Source: Protopterus annectens
Lineage: Eukaryota > Chordata > Ceratodontiformes > Protopteridae
DNA length: 64,000 bases
Direction of reading: 5' to 3'
Assembly: GCF_019279795.1 (NCBI RefSeq)
Contig: NC_056733.1
Coordinates: 1,422,362,052-1,422,426,051, forward strand
Shown: in pieces, positions 43,371-53,907 of the stretch
Position numbering within the stretch: position 1 is the first letter of the stretch
How the letters are laid out: every line of letters starts with the position of its first letter
Notes under the pieces: generated by a model
What the model was told of the DNA's origin: nothing
Seen by the model: the letters and a program-made list of their open reading frames with translations, nothing else
The model's database searches: none
Program-made: the position numbers and the translations under genes

Positions 43371-44420
43371 TTATGGTGTAGTTAGGATCCCTTGCAAAAC
43401 AGCAGTGGCAAACCCTGCTCGGGATCTAGAGTATAAAGGTAAGTTATAATGCTTGGCAAATGTATGCACGGAGGTCCAAGTAGCAGCCTCTATAATGTCC
43501 TTGGTAGCCACTCCTCGTAAGAAAGCTGTGGTAGTGGCTGTAGCCCTTGTAGAATGAGGCCTTATGTTCTGTGGAATTTGCTTTCCATGGTAGGAGTAAC
43601 AGAATCTAATGCAATTTCCTATCCACTTGGAGATTGTCTGTTTGGAAATTGCTTTTCCTTCCCTTCCTGTTGCATATGCTACCAGAAGCTGGTCAGTTTT
43701 TCTATTGCCCTTGGTTCTGTCCAGGTAGTAGCGTAACTGTCTATGTACATCCAAAGTATGCAGCAGTCTTTCCCCCCTGTTCTGTGGATTGGGAAGAAGG
43801 TAGGTAGGTGGATTGCCTGGTTTAAAGACACTCTGGATACCACCTTAGGCATAAATGTAGGATTAGTTCTCATGGACACTATCTTGATGGAAGATTAGGA
43901 AGGGTTGTACTGCCATTAAAGCCTGTAGCTCAGAAACCCTTCTTGCTGAGGTAACTGCCAGCAGGAAAGCAGTTTTCCAGGATAGGTGTTGAAGATCTGC
44001 TGTTGCTGCTGGTTCGAAAGGGGGGAGTGTCAATTTTTCTAGCACAAAGTTCAAGTCCCATGCTGGTAATGGTGGTTTCCTAGGAGGTTTTACATTCTTA
44101 ATTCCTCTCAGAAACTGCCTGAATAGAGGATGCGAAAAGGCAGGGGGATCGAAGCTGTATTCTGCAGAAATAGCTGATGCATGTATCTTGGAGGAATAGG
44201 ACAGGCCTGTATGGAATAGCTCTGCCAAATACTCCAGGATGTTGGCAATGTCTACCTTTGACACATCTTTGCCCCTCTCGGTACTCCAAATGAGAAACCT
44301 TTTCAATTTTCCTGCATAGTTCCTTCTTGATGAGGGCCTGCGGGCCTCAAGGATAATGTATTTAACCCTTGGGATAAATCTGGGTTAGTTGCTCTTATGT
44401 AATGTTCCAGGCAGTCATTT
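43371..44420 (-). pseudogene. Tyrosine recombinase of DIRS F, frameshifted
   Basis: The core-binding part and box I are at 44306-43863 (SARRVSELQAL). The middle is at 43879-43760, and the last part, with HSTRATATT and the tyrosine block TFAKHYNLPLYS, at 43754-43371. Breaks: a 3-base loss in the SYSS-KIHAS block, the 2-base deletion in GGACACTATC (43874-43883) shared with C, a further shift near 43790, and shifts near 44300 and 44370 at the N-terminal end. Catalytic residues are all still encoded. Confidence 0.9.
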
Positions 44421-46384
44421 GCAGAGTTTTCAGGTTTGGATGCAGGATGTTGTAGTCGCTCTGAGTTAACATCAAAGGAATCAGGGGTAGTGTCCACATT
44501 TTCCCCAGAGACATGCTCCTCAGTAATGGGTACCAATGTTGTCTTGGCCAATCTGGAGCTATCAGAATGATCCTTGGACGTTCCTCTTTGATTTTCAATA
44601 GCACCTTGTGCATCAAAGGAAGAGGTGGGAATGCATATGCTGTCAGGCCTTTCCAACTGAAGGATAGAGAGTCCACCTTCCAAGCAAGTGGGTGGTACGT
44701 CCTTGTGCAGAATTTCTTGAGCTGGTGATTGAGTGGGGATGCGAATAGGTCTATTTGTGGCAGTCCCCATTTCTTTGTGATGACCTTGAATATGTCCGGG
44801 TGTAGCATCCATTCGTGAGCATCCGAGGTAGTTCTGCTTAATATGTCTGCTAGGATGTTTTCTTTTCCGGTACAAAAATTGCTTGTAACTGAATGTTGTA
44901 ACTCAGAGCCATATTCCATAGGTCCAGTGCCATCCGGCATAGAGGGTATGAATGAGTGCCTCCCTGTTTGTTGATGTACCACATGACTGTGGTGTTGTCT
45001 GTCCTTATCATCAACTGGCCTTCTTGGAGGAATGGTCTGAAATTCTGGATTGCTAGTTTTACTGCCAGCATTTCTTTTAGATTTATGTGCAGGTGCAGCT
45101 GATCTGGAGTCCATAAGCCTTGTATGCACTTGTCCAGCATGTGGGCCCCCCAACCGAGGTCTGAGGTGTCCGTTGTGATGGTTTGGCTTGGTTGAATGCT
45201 GTGGAAGGGCAAACCTGGGTTTGACTGGCATGCCTGAGCCCACCATAGGAACTCTTGTTTCAGGCATGGAATTAGTGGTATTTCGGTTTCTAAGCTGTGC
45301 CTGTGTTGAGAACATAAATTCTTTAGGTACCACTGTAGCTTTCTCATATGCAGTCTGGCATGGGGGACCAGGATTATGCAGGATGCCATGAAGCCCAAGG
45401 CCTGCAGTACTTTCCTTGCTGTTAGTTTGTTCTGCTTTGTTAATGCCAAGAAGTAGAGAGGAAGTTGTTCTTGTTTTTCTGCAGTTAGGAATGCCATCTG
45501 TTTTACTGTGTCCAATTCTGCACATAAGAAGGTTATTCTTTGGGATGGTATCAGTCTTGACTTTTTTATATTGACTGTGTATCCCAGGGCTTGTAGTAAG
45601 CAAATGACTCTTTGTAAGTCTTCTGTTAGCTTGTTTTTGTTGTCCGCTTGTATCAGGCAGTCGTCCAGGTATGGATATATTTGGATTCCCTGAAGCCTGC
45701 AGTGAGCGATTACTGATGCCAGGCATTTCGTGAACACTCTGGGCGCAGTAGATAAGCCAAAGGGCAATGCTGAGAATTGATAATGCTCTGATCCTGCAAG
45801 AAATCTGAGGTATCTTCTGCAATTTGGTCGTATGGGGACGTGCAGGTATGCCTCCTTGAGATCTAGAGTTACCAGCCAATACTCCTTGCCCAGCATGGGA
45901 AGAAGTTGCTGTAGGGTCAGCATTTTGAATTTTGGAACAATGATGAATGTGTTTAAAGCGGACAGGTCGAGAATAGGCCTCCAATTTTTCTCTTTTCTTG
46001 GTACCAGGAATAGTCTGGAGTAAAATCCTTGCCTTGTTCCATAGATGGTACCCTTTCCACAGCTCTCATCTTTGCTAATTGAGCTATTTGTTTTAGAGCT
46101 TCTGTCTTTTGATTTGGTGGTAGGTTTGGCATTCCTCTTTTTCCTGGTAAAGTGTGGAAATGAAACCTGTAGCCTTGGTCTATAGTTTGCAAAATCCACT
46201 TGTCTCTTGTAATATAGTGCCAGTTTTTTGAAAATAAGGCTAACTTTCCGCCTAAGGGTGCTGCTATTTGTTCCCTGGTAGGCGGTGCCAGAGTCAAGTC
46301 ACTGTGATTGTCCTGTTGCAGTGGTAGTAGTTGTGTCTGTGCCTCGTTGGTTGTTACCTTGCCACTGGCGTCCCCTGTAGGCAC
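44395..46384 (-). pseudogene. RT / RNase H / methyltransferase-like ORF of DIRS F
   Basis: The start MPTGDASGKV is at 46384. A one-base loss near 46035 shifts the frame at the SRLFLVPRK block. The RT then runs in 46199-44850 with LDLKEAYLHVPI and YPYLDDCLIQAD, and RNase H with TTDTSDLGWG (Ala changed to Thr), KEMLAVKLAI and RTDNTTVMWY. A shift near 44870 (VPGKEN block) moves the rest, NILADILSR and the methyltransferase-like region (IDLFASPLNHQL, then APDWPRQHWYP), into the frame ending at 44395. Two breaks. Otherwise it is complete and very close to C and D. Confidence 0.9.
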
Positions 46385-48119
46385 CTCCTCTGGATTGATT
46401 TCTGCCTCTTGAATGCCTATTCCTGCCTCTCTGAGTTTTAGAGGAGTCTAGAAAGGACCAATTTTTGGAAGGCCAGTTCCTGCTAAACCTTGGAGGCTGA
46501 ACCTGTAAGAAATCTTTCACTGTTTGTACAGATTTTGCCTTCTCTTCCATTTTCTTCAGTACCTGTTGAGCAGGAGAACCAAATAAACTGACCTTATCCA
46601 TAGGAGCATCTAATAGTTTTGCTTTAACATGATCCGGCAAGACCTGTTCTTTCAACCATGCATGCCTTCTTATAACTGTGCCAGTCATGGCTGATCTAAA
46701 GGAAGCCTCCAGTGCATCATAGCCACATTTTAAGGAATGGTTACTAACCTGCTGAATGTTATGCACCATTTCTAGAACATATTTCTTATCTAAAGAATCA
46801 TCAGAGGACAGTTTTTTAGTTAACTGATCAAGCATAAACTCCTGGTATTGGATCATATGAAACTGACAGTTCAATGCCCTAGCTGAGAGAGTAGCAGAGG
46901 TGTATACTTTTTTACCCCATCTCTCTAAGGACCTGGATTCCCTTTCAGAAGGGAGAGGGTTTTTAACTGAGGTCGAAGCTACTGCCTTAGGCCCCTGGGA
47001 GATAGTCTCGGAATCTGCAAAAGGAGCCTTGTATAAATGGTGATGAGTGTCCGGGACCCTGTAGAACCTATCGGGCTTAGCAGGGGCTGGAGGTAAAGTA
47101 TCAGGAGCAGTGCAAGCATCATTAAATGCATCATCCACAACAGGAAGAACTGGAGGTATAGCTAAAGGCCTATGTTGTGGTAAATGCAAAAAGGTCCTAA
47201 GCCTTTTCCTTGAATCTGAGAAATCTTGTCCCTGCCATTGGAATTGCTCTCTCATGGCATGTAAAGTTTCCCCAAAGGAAAATTCCTCTGGTGGAGAGGC
47301 AGAAGGAATCGATTCCTCAGCATCGGAATCTTCATAAGTAGAAAAAGGAGCCTCTGGATGGTCTGTATTGTCTGTATCATCAGAAGAATCATCTGAGGAC
47401 ACTGGCTCAGGGGGCTCTGCTCTAGGTCTCTTTTCTGGAGGTTGAGAGGCCCTGTCTGGGTGAGATTGGGATCCCCTTATTAAAGAGATGAGATCCTCTG
47501 CCAGAGTAAGCATTTGGGAACTGGAACTGGGCCTGTGAGAGGGGGGCTTAACAGGCACAGACTTAGAAGTTTTGGCTGCTTTAGCCCTGGCAAAGGCCTT
47601 TATAGACATGGCTGCAGGAGGTCTAGCAGCACCACGTGCAGGGGTAGAAACATCCAAAGGGATGGTGTCCGATAATTCTTGTGAAACCACAGTAGCAGGT
47701 AGAACTTCAGAGGCCGATTCAACCAGGGTAGAAGGGGCCTCGGTAGTAGTCATGGATTCGGCTGAAGATAGAACCGTTTGCTCGGTTTCGGCCGAAACCG
47801 AGACACTCGCGGTTTGCTTAACCGTGGTTTCGGCCGAAACCACGGACCGCGAGTGTCGGTCCTTTTCTTTGCGTTTCTTAACTTAAGAAGTTGGAGGATC
47901 CGACGGCATTATGTACGCAAAAACTGAGCCGAAAAACTGTTCAGCAAACTCCGACCGACGTCTAAGCGTCCGTCGGTTGAAAGAAGTACAGGCTAGAGAA
48001 GCTGCTACGTCGTGGTCTGGGCCTAAACAAGGTAAGCAGTAAGAGTGGAAATCTTTATGAGGTATTTGTTTCCCACAAGTTAAACAGTTATTCACTTTTT
48101 CTGACATCGGCTGAGGCAA
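46299..48119 (-). pseudogene. gag of DIRS F, one nonsense codon
   Basis: The first part is at 48119-47883, with the cysteine cluster (NNCLTCGKQIPHKDFHSYC, CLGPDH; here the third pair has lost its first Cys, reading ASLAC). It ends at a TAA where D has Lys. The second part is 47843-46299, open for 514 codons through the acidic block, SDSRKRLRTFLHLPQHRPLA, the core RWGKKVYTSATL, RRHAWLKEQVLPDHVKAK and the Arg/Gly tail ending RGGAYRGRQW. One point change apart, this is the most complete gag of the window. It contains the palindrome cluster 47781-47857. Confidence 0.9.
47781..47857. repeat. Nested perfect palindromes inside gag of F
   Basis: A perfect 22-base palindrome lies at 47781-47802 and a perfect 24-base palindrome at 47822-47845, both centred on TTTCGGCCGAAA. 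The second is enclosed by inverted 12-base arms GACACTCGCGGT (47802-47813) and ACCGCGAGTGTC (47846-47857). The whole can fold as a cruciform in DNA or a long branched hairpin in RNA. Confidence 0.9.
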
Positions 48120-48239
48120 GAAAGAGTCCCCAACGGGGTACTTAGCTTTTTAGAAGTCTTCGAAGTAGTATTCGGTAGTAGTAATCTCTGGATCTGACCG
48201 ACCGGCACTTGCGAACAGCTTCTGCTTCGGGCGCCACGC

Positions 48240-48412
48240 GGCAAGAAAGACTGAGGAAAATGGCGTCGGCTGATGCCTTTATACCCGAAGAACTGCAGCT
48301 ATGACGTCGGGTGAAGTGCGACACCAGCCGAGGCCAGACCCAGACTTTGGAATCCGGCCGACCGAAGGGCTGCCTGACGACAGGACAACCCATTTGTAAG
48401 GACTGCAGATGC
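48240..48412. repeat. Right ITR of DIRS F
   Basis: Inverted partner of 42861-43030. The terminal block CCTTGAAGGACAT ends at 48427. Confidence 0.85.
48277..48283 (-). promoter_or_regulatory. Sense TATA box of DIRS F
   Basis: TATAAAG on the minus strand about 145 bp inside the end, with GACGTCAT upstream of it (near 48300-48308). Confidence 0.6.
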
Positions 48413-48427
48413 ATCCTTGAAGGACAT

Positions 48428-48910
48428 CAATTAACACACACTAGGAGAACAACAGGAAAAATATTACAATAGACATAATTACATTGGAAAAAAATCCAAA
48501 AAAGCAATAAAGCCAAAATTCAGGACAAAACTTGAGTTTAGTACATCTATATAGGTATATCCAAAGTAAAGGTCTTACATCCAGTTAGCTCATTCACATT
48601 AAATGCACAAGCAGCCCAGATTATGGATCAGACCCAAGGCAGCTAAGAGATACGATGGTATGGGAAAGACCAAGTGAGGCAAATCCATGCAGTAACAGTT
48701 AAAGAAGGAAGCTACAGTTACTACTAGGAAACTGCACACTGCAGTAACATATTAGGTCACTATGTGCCTCAGCTATCCAAAAGGATAAGTGCTGAAGTGG
48801 TTCTTTGCAAAGTTATCCTCACACAAACAAATGCTGCTGAGGAACACAGGTAATGGAGTCACGAGGTGCATAATCAAAGCTAGATGGAGTGGCCCCTGAA
48901 CAGTATTAAT
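48428..48910. other. Spacer, no gene seen
   Basis: AT-rich, with no recognisable coding or repeat feature. Confidence 0.45.
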
Positions 48911-49149
48911 ATAGATTCATAGGTTTACACTGTGCTAACCACCACCTAGGCCTTTACATTCCAAACCAGCTTTGTCCCAGAGTTCCCTGGATGCCTATAT
49001 GGTGGGATATGTTAGTAAAGAGGAAGCTAAGGGTTATGGGAGGGGTATGTTAGCCGGGGATCTATTTACTTACTGTCAACCACTGGCCAGAGACATGCAG
49101 GCAAAACTGGGGGGTATGTTTGTGAGTTCCCAACTAATAATCAAGGTTT

Positions 49150-51800
49150 TTACTGAATGCAGTCAGGGATAAACTCTGCTTCATGTAGAGGGGGAGCTTA
49201 TTACACAGCATGAGGATCCTTCGAGAGACATATCTGTCTCTCCAAAAGATTCTACTATGTCACAGATGAATTTCAGGTCACTGCATCTAGTGTCTCTGGT
49301 GCTGTTTGTCTTGCAGATATTCAAGAAATCCATCTGAGGATGCCTTATATACTAGGAATAGATCACTTCTCAATAACCCGTAGGAGACAATACACAGATA
49401 GGACCTTAAAGCGATCTGCATAGGACAAGTAATCATATCCTGGATTCTCCTGGTGTAGAACCTTCAAGGGCATTCTAATTGTTTGAAGTCCCTGGTTAGG
49501 TGCATACCAAATGGGGCACTGCACTCAATCGTCTAATAAGGGCTGAGCAAAGTGGTACCATTACTTCCTTGGACCTGGACGCCATACCATTACTTATGAG
49601 CTGGGCGCGATAGAATGATTTTCTTACTATCTTGGCTACATGTCAAACACCACATTATCATCTACATATGTTCCCAGATCCCCAACTATTAGGTCAACTC
49701 TTAGGGGTGTTTTCTCAGTGACGTCATTAGCTTGGTTGAATGATTTCCCAAAGGGCATTATAACACATTTCTTTGCATTGTGTTTTAATCCATGACATTC
49801 TCACCAGTCATTTCTTTGTGTGAGGCCCTCTTGTAGGATATTGGTGTTGTAGGGGGAGGGGGGATCTATGACAATTTACAGTCATCTGTCAACTTAGTGA
49901 GTCAGAAAGGAGTTTGCAATTAGCCTTGCCTTCAGAGAAGTAGATGCCAAATGGAAGCGGGACCAGCACAGAGCCCTGGGGTACTCAGACGGTGACTGGT
50001 CTACTTGTGGAGGTGGTCTCACTCATCCTGACTTCCTGGGTTCCAGTTGTGAACCAGCTGGCAATCCAGCCAGTTATGTAGGGATTTATGTTGGGTTGGG
50101 AGGGTGGCCTAATGGTTAAGGTGCTTGCCTTGCAAGCACAAGGTGCAGGGTTTGAGTCTCACAAGGGATTATTGGCTAGGCTTAAAATGGCTCACAAGGG
50201 CAGTTAGCTTAGTACTAATCTATGAACCTATGAACCTATGCCTAGTTCTGAGTTTATTGACAATGCCCAAGTAGGATACTGGACCAAATACCTTGTCCAG
50301 GTCAAGGTAGGCGTTTTCCCCTCATCCATAGTCATGGTGACCCTCTCAAAGAAGACTATCATATTAAAAGTAGAAAAGACCTTCCTATAACAAAGCCAAA
50401 TTGGGATGAGTCCAGTGTCTATTGGTTGCCTGTGTCTCTGTTGATCATTTCCATGATATTTTGCTCCATGGCTTTGCATATTAGACTTGTCAAACTGATG
50501 GGTCTGTATTTCCCAGGGGGGGGGGGGGGGTTGCAGTTCCACCCTTATGAAGAGGGATGACCATTACAACCCTCCATTTACCTGGCACATAACCCTCTTT
50601 AGATGATGTAGCTGAACAGTGCCTCATAGTCCTGCTAGGTCATCATTTAGGAGGCAACCAGGGACATTGGCAGTGCTCACTGAAGCAGTGTTTTTGGTCT
50701 TAACAAGCACCTCAGGAAATGCTTCCTGTTGATAGTTTGGGGGATATACTAGAATGGATTTCTCATGGAGTAGTGGGGATTGAAGTTTGAACTAAATTTA
50801 TCAGCCAGTACATTTGCTATGTCACCCTGGTCAGTGAAGGTTGCAGCATTTACCATCAGTTTTGCACACTGCTGATTACCTTTAAGGTTTTTGACATAGC
50901 CACAGAGGGTCTTGTGATTGTCCTTAGCCTGGGAGGCTGTCATGACTTCATAACTAGCCTTGTTTTACTTTATTATACTCTTAGTTTCTTGTTTAGTTGA
51001 ATCAGAGAGATGGTCTCTATGAGAGTTGCTTTTCTGACTTTGGCCATAATTTTTTTTCTTTTATTATATACACTGTTAAGGTAAGGATTCCACCATTGGA
51101 GTTTGTTTTTGGTGTTAGATCTGAGCTTACTTCTGGTAGATAAGGCAGTCTGAGTGCAGCCATTTAAATGTATGTACACAGTTTCCGTAAATAATTCTGT
51201 ATAGGTAGCTGTGTTCTCTGGGTTTGGGGAGCTGCAAATTTAGACAACACATTTCTTAATAGTTCCCAACTGTTATGGGTTTAGTTGAGTCTTCCAGGTT
51301 GATTTTTATTTTGAGGGAGACAGAATTATTGTCTGACTTCACCAATGAGGATGCAACACTCTGGCGGGGGGGGGGGGGGGGAGCACTCATGATGGTGTGC
51401 ATTATGTCCAATATGCATTATCCTGTGGTTTGAGTGTACACTATCTGGTCCAGGGTGTTTGTGTTGACAAAGTTCAGGAAATGAAGAAACATTGTCCCTG
51501 TGAGTTAGAGGCAGTGTACATTTTCCAGTCTATACTGTGGTAGTTAAATTCTCCCATGAATATGGTATTTGGTTATACGGTGAGCACCTCTAGCAGATCT
51601 AATCAACAGTTGTGAGCTTCGTTGGTCATACAGGGTGACCTCTGTCTGGCCAGGACATGGTAGGGAATATGGCCTATAAAGATCTAAACATGGATGAACT
51701 CCAGGGCATCATCCTGTTTAATCAGCCTAGAATTGTACTTGCAACCAGCATTAAAGAGGCTTCCACCTTTAGCCCCTGTCTGTGCGGCTGTTGGTCTAAA
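49150..51800 (-). pseudogene. CR1-3 ORF2, degenerate
   Basis: Recognisable pieces on the minus strand: an endonuclease start near 51750 (a decayed NARSLN-type block), the linker at 51179-50973 (WWNPYLNSVYNKRKK) and 50943-50749 (AKDNHKTLCGYVKNLKGN, then DIANVLADKFSSNF). The RT fingers and palm are near 50580-50250 (IPLHKGG). Palm motif VPQGSV is near 49985, and the C-terminal block FWRDRY is at about 49240. The catalytic FADD is not recovered. Many stops and shifts. The order matches CR1-2 throughout. Confidence 0.75.
50101..50240 (+). mobile_element. tRNA-headed SINE with a CR1 tail
   Basis: The head has an A box (TGGCCTAATGG), an anticodon-like loop (CTTGCAA, Ala-TGC-like) and a B box (GGTTTGAGTCT) in normal tRNA spacing. 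The tail (GGCTAGGCTTAAAATGG, then GGGCAGTTAGCTTAGTA and CTATGAACCTATGAACCTATG) matches the last 60 bases of CR1-2, including the 8-mer repeat. A SINE ending like CR1 would be copied by the CR1 enzyme. It lies in CR1-3 in opposite orientation. Confidence 0.85.
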
Positions 51801-51840
51801 CTAATGGAGTACTTCATGCAGCTTTAAACCAACTCTCAGT

Positions 51841-52123
51841 TGTTGTTGTTGGTCTTTCGGCTTTTCCTGGTAAAGGGTTGCCACAGCGGAACTCCGGTCC
51901 ACTAATGATTGGCAGTAGATTTTTACGAAACGCTGAGGTGCCAGCTCGACGCCAACTTTCAACGAAGGCACGCCCATTTATGCACGCATGTCTTTTGAAT
52001 GCTACCCAACTGCGGTGAGGACATGCAGACTCCGCATAGAAGGCACTCCCAAGCCAAGCCAATAATCGAACGGGAGAACCTCTTGCTGTGAGGTAACAAT
52101 GCTACCGCTGTACCACCGCGGAA
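51841..52123 (-). mobile_element. tRNA-headed SINE with an RTE tail, full copy with TSD
   Basis: Minus strand. The head has an A box TGGTACAGCGG and B box CGTTCGATTAT. The body holds GTCTGCATGTCC, and the tail is CCGCTGTGGCAACCC ... GAAAAGCCGAAAGACC followed by CAA repeats, matching the RTE 3' end. A perfect 18-base target duplication, TTTAAACCAACTCTCAGT, lies at 51823-51840 and 52124-52141. About 283 bp. Confidence 0.9.
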
Positions 52124-52204
52124 TTTAAACCAACTCTCAGTAACAGTACAAAAAGCCTAAATTTTCCAAAGTGAGGAGAGTCTCTAGGGTGTGGAGTTGC
52201 TTGT

Positions 52205-53179
52205 TTAGGCTCCTAGCTTTGAGCAGTAAGACCTTAAGGTTGCTTTCAGATTTTTTTTTGCTACATTAACAGTTTTGTCCTTTAGACATTGCCTAAAAAA
52301 AGGCTCTAAGGGGATGGATAAAGTTTTAATCAATATCTGAAAGCCCAGGGAGGACAGGAGAAGACCATCCTTGGCAAAGCAAAGTCGTCTGTTAACCATG
52401 TCCTCTCACTCTGACAGATATTGTATTCCCCTGGAGTGACGCCAGAAACTTAAGCCAATTATTAAAATCAATAATTTTCAGTTCATACTGTGGCATCATC
52501 CTTGGTGAAGGTAGAATGCTGCTCAGTGCTAGACAGGCATCTGGCTGGGTCATATATTCAGAGAGATCCATATAGTCTCTCTTCATATACACTGTGAGGT
52601 AAACCTCTGGTCATTTACACCCACATGGATATAGTACAATCATATTGGTACCTGTGATGAGTGGCTTCAGTGTGAGTGACACTGCGCACCCCAACTCCAG
52701 ACAGGCAACTAACAGTCATCTTCTCTATGTCCAGCCTGGTGAGTGGATTATCCATGGGTCACAGAATGAATCCCGATGACAAGAGGACTAGGTAAAGTGT
52801 TTACGTGCCTTATGGGCTTTGTTCTTGGGGGGGGGGGGATCATTGAGTGTAGGCTAATCTGTAGTGTTAGGGGTTGCTTTTGCTGTGTGATTTGGTGATC
52901 GCTGAGAGTAGATGTCGCAGTTTGATGCCTTATGAGGTATTTGAGATTAGGAGAGGTTTTCTTAAGTGCCTCGGCATAAGAAGGTCTATGTGTGAAGGAT
53001 ATGGTGTGTGTGTTTTTGACAACCTTGTTTGTAAGCGAGATTTTTGCTTCCAAGGCAGTTATGCATGTAAATCTCTCCCAAACCATGACTGTTTCTTTAA
53101 AGATCAAAAGGATATCAGAGTACACAAGACAACTGCTATATAACCATGTCCTTACGTGCCCACAGCTACCCCCCAGCAC
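52205..53179 (-). pseudogene. CR1-3 ORF1, degenerate
   Basis: Blocks in order: a decayed zinc region and coil (TCITALEAKISL, about 53065), a Thr/Pro/Gln-rich linker with RPSYAEALKKTSPN, a block-I remnant near 52755 (PLVIGIHSVTH, where CR1-2 has ILIIGDSIVRH, so the nucleophile is lost), and the tail FAKDGLLLSSLGFQIL (52380-52330). There the Asp-x-x-His pair has become Asp-x-x-Leu. Frame changes are frequent. It confirms that ORF1 with an esterase domain is a shared trait of this CR1 lineage. Confidence 0.8.
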
Positions 53180-53200
53180 CTACATAAAAATGTTCACAGA

Positions 53201-53660
53201 TAAGGAATCTCAGCAGTCAGGTAACTGTTCTTGTGACAATAAAGCTCCGTTTAAACTCCCTAGGATTCATTACTTCTGGATTATACAGGGAGACGGGAGG
53301 GCAGAAATGCCTCCTGGACCCCTTCTGAGCATCGGTATTAAAAATAAGATGTGGCAGAAGAATTAAGTAAACCAGTTTACTTAAACTATTGTACATAATA
53401 TAGAATTCAGGATGTGTGTTGGGTGCAAGAAATCATGACCACATACAGAACTACAGAAAAGCTTTTGAAGTAAGACCATTAAACTTGCTTAGCATACTTT
53501 GAGTCTACACCACCTAATTACAGACTTTTAAATTCAGACACAGTTGGGAGTCTTGCATGGCGAGAAGGGTGAAATCATACTATAGTATTCTTCCAGGCCT
53601 GCAGTTTCATAAAGATCCTTCTGAAGCATACTTTGACAATGTGGTGATTTGATCCCTACT
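53201..53660. other. Spacer, no gene seen
   Basis: No nameable feature; moderately AT-rich. Confidence 0.4.
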
Positions 53661-53681
53661 ACCTGAATTCATGAACCGTAT

Positions 53682-53886
53682 CGCGGTGGTGGTGATGCGG
53701 TAGTGTTCGATTCTCAGCTAGAGTGTCTTCTGCCTGGGGACATGCGTGAATGGGCGTACCTTCGTTGAAGGTTGCGCGTCAGGGTTGGTAACCCGGCACG
53801 TAAAAATCAACTACCAATCATTAGCGGACCGGAGTTCCGCTGTGGCGACCCCTAACCAGGAAAAGCCGAAAGACACAACAACAACA
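53682..53886 (+). mobile_element. RTE-tailed SINE, internally deleted, with TSD
   Basis: Same family as 51841-52123, plus strand. Head GCGGTGGTGGTGATGCGGTAG, with part of the tRNA-like region and body missing. Tail GTGGCGACCCCTAACC then GAAAAGCCGAAAGACA and CAA repeats. A 21-base target duplication (ACCTGAATTCATGAACC plus 4) at 53661-53681 and 53887-53907 has one mismatch. Confidence 0.85.
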
Positions 53887-53907
53887 ACCTGAATTCATGA
53901 ACCATAT

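Larger units (their letters stand above)
42813..48427 (-). mobile_element. DIRS-type retrotransposon F
   Basis: 5,615 bp, the only DIRS element of the window that is not interrupted by another and not inside another. The left end is AAAGTACAGTTTTGTACC; the right end is CCTTGAAGGACAT at 48427. Same subfamily as C and D. It shares with C a 2-base deletion in the recombinase gene. No target duplication is evident. Confidence 0.9.
48911..53200 (-). mobile_element. CR1-type LINE copy 3 (CR1-3), old, minus strand
   Basis: The 3' end on the plus strand starts ATAGATTCATAGGTTTACAC, the complement of the CR1 tail. ORF2, ORF1 and part of the leader follow towards 53200. Two SINEs are inserted, at 50101-50240 (plus) and 51841-52123 (minus). 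It is much more diverged than CR1-1 and CR1-2, with G runs of 12-16 bases (50516, 51366, 52827) that those copies lack or have shorter. Confidence 0.8.

Noticed and set aside
48972..49172. 66-codon plus-strand frame
   Set aside because: Antisense to the 3' end of CR1-3; no domain.
50101..50165. tRNA gene candidate
   Set aside because: A and B boxes are tRNA-like, but the acceptor stem does not close and a CR1 tail follows. It is a SINE head.
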